Of a DNA stretch of 5,999 bases, positions 1-5,999 are shown piece by piece. This stretch comes from Flavobacteriia bacterium (GTDB lineage: Bacteria > Bacteroidota > Bacteroidia > Flavobacteriales > Schleiferiaceae). The stretch is from assembly GCA_949516455.1 (NCBI GenBank), contig CATILC010000051.1:1-5999 (forward strand). The letters run 5' to 3'. The notes below the pieces were generated by a model. The model was not told the DNA's origin, ran no database searches, and was given only the letters and a program-made list of their open reading frames with translations. The stretch's first letter is position 1. Each line of letters opens with the position of its first letter. The translations under genes and the position numbers were made by a program.

Positions 1-131
1 GTCTCCCAGCGTGGTATACCTGCCCCACCGATCTCCCAGCAGTTCGAAAGTGGAGTGAGTGGAATGGACCCTGTTATGCCTGGGTTGACTCCTGTAAAGC
101 CTGTGTTGTAAGGCAATCCAGCGGTTGTACA
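1..131 (-). other. Start of a fifth jelly-roll domain, cut by the window edge
   Basis: Residues 1957-1999 (C-T-T-A-G-L-P-Y-N-T-G-F, later S-N-C-W-E-I) reproduce the opening strand pattern L-P-Y-x-x-x-F ... C-W of the earlier jelly rolls. The domain and the rest of the gene continue beyond base 1, so the alternating jelly-roll/FN3 series is not finished here. Confidence 0.55.
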
Positions 132-3100
132 AGCAGTGGAGAAGCTGACCGGTGTTGAATAGGCTGAAGTATCCAAACCGTTCTGGCAGAGCTCTGACAC
201 ATAGGCTGTGTAAGAAGTCGCTGGACTGAGTCCCGACAGGGTGTATGGATTGGAATTGGCCGTGATCACTGTGCCCGATCCCATGGGGAAACCAGCAGGC
301 CCATATTCAATGTACCATTCACTGGCCGAGGATATTCCATTGGTCCAACTTAGGTCTGCCGAGGTGGCAGTGATCGCTGAGGCTGTTAGAGCTGTCGGAT
401 CCGGACAGGCGGGGAGGGGTTCCACAATGAAATCATCCACAAATACGTCTGGTCCATATCCTGAGTTGAAGACCAATTGGAAGACCACATCCTTGCCCGT
501 GTAGATTCCCGCATCGAGGTTCACGATCTCCTGAATGAAATCGGCATCGGCAGGAGGGGAAGTACTCGTCGCATTGGGGCTGTTGAACGATGGACCAATG
601 TGGTTGACCAATGTGTCCCAGGTGGATGATGTGGCCAAGCGAACCATCACGATCAATTGGTCGTTCGGATAGGTGCTGTTGTATAAATGAGCCCAGCGGT
701 ACTTCAGACGGGCATCCGAAGAAATACTGATGGCTTCTGTGGTGGCCAGTGCAAAATTCCCCGAAGTCCAGCCCCAGAAATTGCCCTCCATATAGTCGCT
801 GCTGTTTTGCAATACGGTGCGTGTCCCGCCCGAAAGATCCCAGCAAAGCGGAGGCCAGTTGCTGCCGTCAAAATCGCGCAAGTAGGGGATCGAGGCCGAG
901 GCGCATAGCGTGGTGAAACTCACTGGTCCGGTCCAATTGCTCGTTCCGTTACCTCCGCAATTTCCGCGTACATAGACGTCGTAGGTAGTGGAGGCGCTCA
1001 GGCCAGTGATTGTGGTCGAATTGGTTGACGAGCTGGTCTGGGTGCCGTTGCCCAGGGCAAAGCCAGTGGTTCCGTATTCGATCTCGTAGCTGGAAGAATT
1101 ACCGGTCCAGGCGAGCTGCGCTCCATTTTGTGTGATGATCGAAACGCTGAGCGAGGAAGGGTCAGGACAAAGAGGAGCCTCCAATACGGAGACTTCATCC
1201 AGTGTCATATCGCTGGTGTAGCTGCTTCCCCGTACAGATCGGAACCGAATCTGTACCGTACCGCTGAATCCGCTGAGCAGCACCTGAGCCTTTTTGTAGG
1301 GATCGCTTTGTGCTGATTGTTGCTGACCTAAAAGGGTGAGCAGTCCGCGGGTCCAACCGCTGCCATCGGATACATCTACGTGCAGGCTGCCCATGGCCGC
1401 ACCGTACATGTGGTAATAGAACTCGAGCATGGGTGAGGTCAGCGCGCTCAGGTCGATCTGCGGAGACAACAGCATGACCGTATCTCCGGTGGAAGCTGGA
1501 GCGGAGGATTCAGTGAAGAGGTAGGTTCCTGAACCCGTGGTGTGGTCTCCCAATGGTCCGGTTCCCAAAGAGGGTGTTCCGCCTTGATTGGCGATCCACA
1601 AGGGATTACCTGAGCCATTGCTCGAGGTCCAGCAGTTTCCAAAGTCGGTTTGTGCCCCGAGTATGGCCGTTTCGAAATCCTCACTGTAAGGCGCGCTGAC
1701 AGTACCGCACGCCACAGCGGCTGTTGTAAATGAAACAGGACCTGTCCAAAGGCTGTAACCGTTGGTTCCACAGTCAGCACGCACATAGGCGTCATAGGCT
1801 GTGTTGGCGGTCAGGCCACTGAGGCCGATGGTCGTATTGGATGTGGTCAGCAGGCTGCCATTTCCCTGGCTGAAGCCAGACAGACCATATTCCACTTCGT
1901 AGGCAGATGCCGATCCTGTCCAGCTTAAGTCCGCGCTCGAGGAGAGCACATTGGATACTGCAAATGCGGTCGGATCGGGACAAGTGACTGGAGCACAGCT
2001 GCTCGTGAAACTTCCAAAGTTGAATCCGCTGGCAAATGAGCTTCCTGAAGAATGGCTCAGTACGGCCGCTCCATTAGGGTCGCTGATCACAAAACCCACC
2101 TCTGTAGGGTAACCGCCCGGTTGAGCAGCCACCACCGAGGTGGAAAGTCCGTCGCACAGATCGATGGCCACCGTTACCGGTCCAGAGCCGGTGGTGAATG
2201 AAGACCCAAAGCTGGCCACGGTCACCCCCCCTTGCACCACATCGACGACCGCACCGTTCCATCCATCACCATAGGTGTCAGTCATACTCACAGTGTAGGT
2301 ACAAAGGTTGCTCGCGCCGCAAACGGCTGTTGAAAATGATACCGGTCCGGTCCAATTGCTCGTTCCGTTGCTTCCGCAATTTCCGCGCACATAGACATCG
2401 TAGGTAGTGGAGGCACTCAGGCCCGTGAGCGTGGCTGCATTGGTAGTTGAGCTGATCTGGCTGCCGTTGCCCAGAGCAAAGCCAGTGGCTCCGTATTCGA
2501 TCTCGTAGCTGGAAGAGGTGCCGGTCCAGGCAAGCTGTGCTCCATTTTGCGTGATGTTCGAAACGCTGAGCGAAGAAGGGTCAGGACAAAGCGGAGCATC
2601 CAATACAGAGACTTCATCCAGCGCCATATCGCTGGTAAAGCTGCTTCCACAAACCGAGCGGAACCGTATCTGTACCGTACCGCTGAATCCGCTGAGCAGC
2701 ACCTGAGCTCTATTGTAGGGATCGCTTTGTGTGGTCTGCTGCTGACCTGAAAGGGTGAGCAGTCCTCGGGTCCAGCCGCTGCCATCGGATACATCCACGT
2801 GCAAACTGCCCATGGCGGCACCGTACATGTGGTAATAGAACTCGAGCATGGGAGTCGTCAGCGCGCTCAGGTCGATCTGCGGAGACAACAGCATGACCGT
2901 ATCTCCGGTGGAAGCTGGAGCGGAGGTTTCAGTGAAGAGGTAGGTTCCTGAACCCGTGGTGTGGTCTCCCAATGGTCCGGTTCCTGAAGAAGGCGTTCCT
3001 CCCTGATCGGCGATCCACAAGGGATTGCCTGAGCCGTTGCTCGATGTCCAGCAGTTTCCAAAGTCGGTCTGTGCTCCGAGAATGGCCGTTTCGAAATCTT

Positions 3101-5999
3101 CGCTGTAGGGTGCCGTAAAGGAGGTACATGCCGCAGAAGTTGTCGAGAAGGCGAAGCGCGTGCTGCTTACGCTCTGTGATCCGTCGGAACAGGTCTCCGT
3201 AACGACGTATTCATAAGCCGTATTCGGGCTCAGTCCGCTCAGAGAATATGAGGTGGAGCCGTGGCTGATCGAGCTTCCCGAGCCCAGGCTGAATCCGGCC
3301 AGACCGTACTCGATGGTCCAGGCTGTCGATCCTGTGTTTCCAGCGGACCAACTCAGGTCTGCTGAGTTGCTCCCGATGTTTGCAGCGGTCAAGGCAGTTG
3401 GTGGCGCACAAACACTGCCACCTCCTGTGACCAGCAGATTGTCGAACGCCCAGTTGTCGAATTGACTGCTTGTACCAGAGAGCACCTGCATCCTGATGCG
3501 GATGCTGCTCTGCCCGCTCAGGGTGATCACGAATTGATCGGAGGTCTGTGATGTAGGCGCCGAACCACCGTCGTAAACAGCCATTTGATTGAAAGTGCCG
3601 TTGGGTTCGACCCAGCCTATGGCCACCTGTTCTCCCGCATCAGCATTCTCTCCGCAGGGGCTGACCTGTGGGTCGTAGTAATCGTAGCTCACGGTGATCG
3701 TTCCCGCGCCTCCTGTCATGATATCCGCAGATTCTGCATAGAGGCCCGCTTGACCCCAAAGGGTCAGTTCGGAGTTGCCTGCACTTGGGCAGTTCGCATT
3801 GATGTACACAAAGTTGGGGTCGGAAGCCACCCAACAACTGAAGGCCGCCAGACTCATGTCGCTGCTGTAGGGCAGGTTGAAGGTGGCGCAAGCAGTCGAG
3901 AAAGTGCCGGATGCCGCATTTGTGTATTGTCCGTTCGTACAAAGTGCTTCGACATATACGTCGTAAACGGTGGAAGCGGTGAGTCCGCTGATCACAAAAT
4001 TTGAGGTGGTGGAAGTGAGGGTCGTTCCGCTGCCGCGAACAAAGCCGGTGGGACCATATTCGATCTGATAACTCTGAGCGGAGGTCAGTGGATTGGATAA
4101 GTTCAGATCCAGGCTGGTGGTGGATGCCGAGTTCAAAACCACACTGCCGCTCAGTATACAAGTGGCTGGGCAACTGACAAGTCCGGCAGGACGTTCTTTG
4201 GCTATGGAGCGTTTGCCCAGGGTTCCCTGAGGTGTTATCGCCTGTACGCTGAACCAGACCGACTGTGCCGAGGGTACGCCATTGACCACTGCGTTGTTGG
4301 TGGCAGAGGACGAAAGGGAGTCCATATTTCTCGATCCCAGCATATTGACTTGGTAGCCAACAGCTCCGGAAACGCTGTTCCAGCTCAAGTAGGTGGAATC
4401 TGGGCAGGTCCAGAGGAATTGAATGTTGTCCGGCTGACCGATCAGGGTGAAGTCGGAACCAACAGCTGTCGTTCCCCCTCGGCTGATACGGATCCGGGCA
4501 TTGCCCGTTGCTGCGGAAGATGGCGGAGTCCAGTTGAGTTGGCGCGCAGAAGAACCAGCTGTTCCAATGGAAGACCATGAACTTCCTCCATTCAGGCTGT
4601 ATTCCAGAGAAAACCCTGAGGTAGAAGGAGATGCATTCCATCGGATCGTTGTGCTCTGACCGGGCTCGATGGCCACGCCTGAAGAAGGGAAGTCCACGGA
4701 TATGCCATTCATTTCGTAGCTGTAGACCACGTAGTAGGTCTGTGGTCCCTGAGGGATCGCCGTGCCATTCACGCGAACGGTATGGTCGCCCTGTGTGGGA
4801 TTGTCGATGGTCACTTGCTCCATGTTGTTCAAGCTATCCACCGCACGGACCGCAGGGCTGGAGAGTGCTGTTGCATTCGGTGTTGGATCGAGCACCCATG
4901 GATTCCATGTTTGTCCGGAGCGCTCCACGTAGCAGTCGATGTTGTTGACCAGCGCACGACCAGAAGATGGGCTGGCTGCCGGATCGGTCCAGTAGACCAT
5001 GACCTTGAGCTTCGAAACATTGGCGGGAACGGGGATCGAGTGAGCAGAAGAGCCTCCCTGCGCAATGCTGCCGGTGACGAACTGGCTGTTCGAAATGAGT
5101 TCCACACCCCGTTCGATATTCATTCGGCCGTAGCCATAAATGAAGTCAGGTCCGGCGTTGCCAATGTCGTCTGCGGTGTTCTGGATGATGGCCTTGAGCA
5201 GCCCGCCGTCCGGCTCTTGTCCGTGCACATCCTTGTATGCCTGAAGCAGCACCGCCATGCCACCAGAAACACCTGGACAGGCCATGGAGGTGCCAGAATA
5301 ATTTGCGTAGCCATTGCCCGCAACCGAGGAATACACATCAGATCCCAAGGCAGCTACATCGGGCTTGATCCGTCCATCGGAAGCAGGCCCCCGACTCGAG
5401 AAGCTCGAGATGACATCGGAGGAGGTCATGCTCGCCGAAGCGATCACATTTTTTCCTGCCTTGTGTCCACCGGTGATGTTGCCCCATCCACTGCCTGCAC
5501 CATAGCCACAATCGGACGAAGCCGAGTTGCCCGCAGAAAAGACATGCATGAGTTTGGGGTTCTGCAGAATGTCATTGTCCACCTGCTGGGTGGTACTCGT
5601 ATAGCCTGCGTTGCACCCATTCCCATAGGAGGAAGTTGTGATCCGGACGTTGTAGTTCACATAATCCTGATCCACCGAAGTGAAATTGTCCGGGTAGGAC
5701 GAATAGACCAGATCCGCACCGGGTGCCAGTCCCATTCCATCCGGATCGTAGATGCCACCGCCGAGGATCGTTCCGGCCACGTGGTCTCCATGATTTCCCG
5801 AGCTTGTTCCCGAGCGGTTGTACAGGATCCTCCCGGTGTAGTCGATGTGGGGACCGATATCGCCATCGTCACCATGGCCGACGACCGATCCGCTGCCGTC
5901 GTAGTCCAGTCCTGTGGCGGATTGCACCTTATTCAGGCGGCTCATTGCTCGGCTTTTGAAGTTCTCCGGCATTCCTTTCTGATCGAATTCTTCGAGGAA
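1..5999 (-). CDS. Giant secreted S8 (subtilisin/KP-43-type) serine protease with jelly-roll and FN3 tail, partial at both ends
   Basis: One minus-strand frame (codon low bases divisible by 3) stays open for all 1999 codons, with no start or stop inside the window. The order of domains is S8 catalytic domain (residues 1-302), KP-43-type beta-sandwich (305-428), Ig-like (431-520), divergent FN3 (521-609), then FN3 and jelly-roll modules alternating to the edge. The subtilase triad is visible: Asp44 (or Asp45) in G-D-D-G, His70 in N-H-G-D-H-V-A-G-T, Ser238 in S-G-T-S-M-A-C-P, with the oxyanion Asn158 in S-A-G-N. The enzyme should cleave peptide bonds outside the cell. Signal peptide and most of the propeptide must lie beyond base 5999. 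Met10 and Met19 are too close to the catalytic core to be convincing starts. It has no neighbours in the window. The S8 assignment is firm; substrate, surface anchoring and export route are inference. Confidence 0.95.
132..407 (-). other. Fibronectin type III module (G)
   Basis: Residues 1865-1956 start C-P-D-P-T-A-L-T-A, keep S-A-D-L-S-W-T, W-Y-I-E-Y-G-P-A-G-F and L-S-G-L-S-P-A-T-S-Y-T-A-Y-V, and close with V-S-F-S-T-A. It has the full FN3 signature of this protein and is most like modules C and E in its loops. Confidence 0.8.
408..905 (-). other. Jelly-roll domain 4, divergent
   Basis: Residues 1699-1864 open with I-P-Y-L-R-D-F-D-G and L-C-W-D and end with G-P-D-V-F-V-D-D-F-I-V-E. These are the same opening and closing strands as the other jelly rolls, but the interior is unrelated to the duplicated pair. 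The centre holds R-L-K-Y-R-W-A-H-L-Y-N-S-T-Y and a long Ser/Pro/Asn loop (about 1804-1820). It is probably another binding or spacer module; no ligand can be read from the sequence. Confidence 0.6.
906..1169 (-). other. Fibronectin type III module (F), second member of duplicated pair
   Basis: Residues 1611-1698 match module D closely: C-P-D-P-S-S-L-S-V, A-Q-L-A-W-T-G, Y-E-I-E-Y-G, T-G-L-S-A-S-T-T-Y-D-V-Y-V-R-G-N-C-G and P-V-S-F-T-T. Most differences fall in the loop between G-N-G and the T-G-L strand (residues about 1653-1664). Confidence 0.82.
925..1697 (-). repeat. In-phase duplication, copy 2 (jelly roll 3 + FN3 F)
   Basis: This is the partner of 2344..3116. The core 1438..1565 has one mismatch against 2857..2984, whereas the flanks differ at roughly 12% of positions. 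The two copies are separated by the GDGWNG domain and FN3 module E. Confidence 0.9.
1170..1709 (-). other. Jelly-roll (MAM-like) domain 3, second member of duplicated pair
   Basis: Residues 1431-1610 repeat domain 2 without any gap, 473 residues later. The landmarks are A-P-Y-S-E-D-F-E-T, N-C-W, S-P-Q-I-D-L-S, L-E-F-Y-Y-H-M-Y-G and Y-T-S-D-M-T-L-D-E-V. Substitutions include Cys to Arg at 1590 and the only lysines for a long way (Lys1569, Lys1570, replacing Asn-Arg). Confidence 0.75.
1710..1982 (-). other. Fibronectin type III module (E)
   Basis: Residues 1340-1430 run from C-P-D-P-T-A-F-A-V through S-A-D-L-S-W-T-G, Y-E-V-E-Y-G-L-S-G-F and L-S-G-L-T-A-N-T-A-Y-D-A-Y-V to P-V-S-F-T-T. It has the same fold and signatures as modules D and F but is clearly less similar to either than they are to each other, so it was not part of the recent duplication. 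Confidence 0.8.
1983..2321 (-). other. GDGWNG-type beta-domain
   Basis: Residues 1227-1339 carry C-T-Y-T-V-S-M-T-D-T-Y-G-D-G-W-N-G (1233-1249). That signature recurs in secreted Bacteroidota proteins, often repeated beside FN3 domains. Later strands include V-T-V-A-I-D-L-C-D-G (1275-1284), which likely pairs its Cys with Cys1233. The Asp/Gly-rich loop resembles a calcium-binding turn, though this is a guess. It takes the place of a jelly roll in the alternating series and separates the two duplicated units. Function unknown. Confidence 0.65.
2322..2588 (-). other. Fibronectin type III module (D), first member of duplicated pair
   Basis: Residues 1138-1226 begin C-P-D-P-S-S-L-S-V and contain A-Q-L-A-W-T-G, Y-E-I-E-Y-G, L-T-G-L-S-A-S-T-T-Y-D-V-Y-V and a closing V-S-F-S-T. 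With the preceding jelly roll it forms a unit copied at 925..1697. Confidence 0.82.
2344..3116 (-). repeat. In-phase duplication, copy 1 (jelly roll 2 + FN3 D)
   Basis: This 773-bp segment aligns without a gap to 925..1697 at a constant offset of 1419 bp, an exact multiple of three. Hand alignment gives about 77 mismatches (about 90% identity) and about 23 amino-acid changes over about 257 residues. It reads as an intragenic duplication that kept frame. Confidence 0.9.
2589..3125 (-). other. Jelly-roll (MAM-like) domain 2, first member of duplicated pair
   Basis: Residues 959-1137 open with A-P-Y-S-E-D-F-E-T (963-971) and N-C-W (982-984). They continue through S-P-Q-I-D-L-S (1039-1045) and L-E-F-Y-Y-H-M-Y-G (1052-1060), and close with F-T-S-D-M-A-L-D-E-V (1121-1130). 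This is the classic strand order of bacterial MAM-like or 'choice-of-anchor' jelly rolls. An extra Cys1117 sits just before F-T-S-D and is Arg in the sister copy. Confidence 0.75.
3126..3410 (-). other. Fibronectin type III module (C)
   Basis: Residues 864-958 start with C-A-P-P-T-A-L-T-A and show S-A-D-L-S-W (879-884), W-T-I-E-Y-G-L-A-G-F (894-903) and L-S-G-L-S-P-N-T-A-Y-E (920-930), ending at F-S-T-T. The paired Cys at the borders is typical of this FN3 series. Confidence 0.8.
3411..3887 (-). other. Jelly-roll (MAM-like) domain 1, divergent
   Basis: Residues 705-863 begin with N-L-P-Y-S-S-D-M, continue to F-S-C-W (720-723), and end in F-D-N-W-A-F-D-N-L-L-V (847-857). Those are the opening and closing strands of the jelly-roll domains seen later in the same protein. 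The middle differs strongly from the duplicated pair downstream. Extra cysteines at about 722, 737 and 782 may form disulfides. Ligand unknown. Confidence 0.6.
3888..4172 (-). other. Fibronectin type III module (B)
   Basis: Residues 610-704 contain Y-Q-I-E-Y-G-P-T-G-F (644-653), I-S-G-L-T-A-S-T-V-Y-D-V-Y-V (670-683) and a closing T-F-S-T-A-C. This is the Bacteroidota-type FN3 pattern. It is the first of the series that alternates with jelly-roll domains. A role as spacer or adhesive module is inferred from the family. Confidence 0.75.
4173..4439 (-). other. Divergent fibronectin type III module (A)
   Basis: Residues 521-609 keep the FN3 landmarks: Y-L-S-W-N-S-V-S-G-A-x-G-Y-Q-V at 537-551, and V-W-F-S-V-Q-A-I-T at 581-589. 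They lack the E-Y-G-x-x-G-F signature and Cys pair found in the later FN3 modules, so this copy looks older or of different origin. It is also the last lysine-containing module (Lys596, Lys601) before a very long lysine-free stretch. Confidence 0.6.
4440..4709 (-). other. Ig-like module resembling the Kre9/KNH-type fold
   Basis: Residues 431-520 show the pattern S-x-T-I-R-W-N followed by F-S-L-E-Y-S-L-N-G-G-S-S-W, then L-N-W-T-P-P, A-R-I-R-I-S and a final D-F-T-L-I. This spacing matches the small Ig-like domain (Ser/Thr-rich, Kre9/KNH-like) that is often attached to secreted bacterial enzymes. It is probably a structural spacer. Family assignment is by eye and moderately sure. Confidence 0.6.
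4716..5087 (-). other. KP-43-type C-terminal beta-sandwich of the protease
   Basis: Residues 305-428 carry the hallmarks of the beta-barrel that follows the catalytic domain in KP-43-like subtilases. These are L-K-V-M-V-Y-W-T-D-P (331-340), A-L-V-N-N-I-D (349-355), N-N-M-E-Q-V-T-I (391-398) and the closing G-P-Q-T-Y-Y-V-V-Y-S (418-427). In that family the domain packs on the catalytic core and is thought to stabilise it. Recognition is from the motif order and has not been checked by a profile search. Confidence 0.8.
5094..5999 (-). other. Peptidase S8 catalytic domain
   Basis: Residues 1-302 form a near-complete subtilase core. About the first 25 residues look like the tail of the propeptide or linker before the mature core. 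The Asp motif is V-V-G-H-G-D-D-G-D (Asp44 at 5868-5870 is the likely nucleophile partner). The catalytic His is His70 (5790-5792), the oxyanion Asn is Asn158, and the Ser is Ser238 (5286-5288). The familiar S-S-F-S-S-R-G-P stretch and the K-P-D-V-A-A-L-G stretch (residues 212-219) precede the serine, and G-Y-G-R-M-N (288-294) closes the fold. Cys129 and Cys164 could pair, but that is inference. All catalytic residues are present, so activity is expected. Confidence 0.95.

Noticed and set aside
433..846. Minus-strand 137-codon frame over jelly roll 4
   Set aside because: Out of phase with the long frame, with a Cys/His/Gly/Arg-rich translation lacking any motif, so a shadow.
1448..1795. Minus-strand 115-codon frame similar to one at 2867..3061
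   Set aside because: Same explanation: an out-of-phase reading of the two repeat copies, and not a repeated small gene.
2417..2821. Minus-strand 134-codon frame, with a similar-looking partner at 998..1198
   Set aside because: They resemble each other only because they lie over the duplicated 773-bp unit. Both are out of phase with the long frame.
925..3116. Transposon or CRISPR-like origin for the long repeats
   Set aside because: There are no terminal inverted repeats, transposase or spacer pattern. The repeats are coding, in phase and match whole protein modules.
3585..4004. Plus-strand 139-codon frame
   Set aside because: It is antisense to the jelly roll 1 and FN3 B coding sequence, has no convincing ribosome-binding site or domain, and is explained by the codon bias of the opposite strand.
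3640..4641. A 333-codon open frame on the minus strand
   Set aside because: It is one base out of phase with the protease frame and overlaps it fully. Its translation is rich in Cys, His, Arg and Gln with no recognisable fold, as expected of a shadow of a Ser/Thr/Gly-rich gene. The overlapped real frame encodes clear Ig-like, FN3 and jelly-roll modules.
5940..5972. Internal ATG codons (Met10, Met19) as the gene start
   Set aside because: The frame is open upstream of both to the window edge. A secreted subtilase needs a signal peptide and propeptide before the Asp motif at residue 44, and neither fits in the remaining residues.

Overview
The whole window is the inside of one very large gene on the minus strand. 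Read from base 5999 down to base 3, one frame gives 1999 consecutive codons with no stop. Neither the true start (beyond base 5999) nor the stop (below base 1) is present. I could support no other protein-coding gene, RNA gene, promoter, terminator or mobile element. Residue numbers below count from the codon at 5999..5997.

The product is a secreted, multidomain subtilisin-family (S8) serine protease. From the N-terminal side, about 300 residues of S8 catalytic domain come first (5094..5999), followed by the beta-sandwich that accompanies KP-43-type subtilases (4716..5087). Next are an Ig-like module (4440..4709) and a divergent fibronectin type III (FN3) module (4173..4439). The remaining two thirds is a long tail in which jelly-roll (MAM-like) domains alternate with Cys-bounded FN3 domains. 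One slot of that alternation holds a 'GDGWNG' beta-domain instead of a jelly roll. The last domain is cut by the left edge.

Two of the jelly-roll+FN3 pairs are an in-phase tandem-type duplication: 773 bp, constant offset 1419 bp (473 codons), about 90% identical by hand count. The core of about 128 bp has only one mismatch. The tail is also strikingly poor in lysine: none in 967 consecutive residues.

The architecture (S8 protease plus FN3 modules with the 'C-P-D-P ... A-D-L-S-W ... Y-x-I-E-Y-G' signature, MAM-like jelly rolls and GDGWNG domains) is typical of large exported proteins of Bacteroidota, notably Flavobacteriia and Saprospiria. The balanced to slightly GC-rich codon usage argues against the most AT-rich flavobacteria, but I cannot name a genus. 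In such proteins a type IX secretion C-terminal sorting domain is usual. If there is one here, it lies past the left edge. The likely job is extracellular or cell-surface degradation of protein, with the tail serving as spacer and adhesion or substrate-binding modules.
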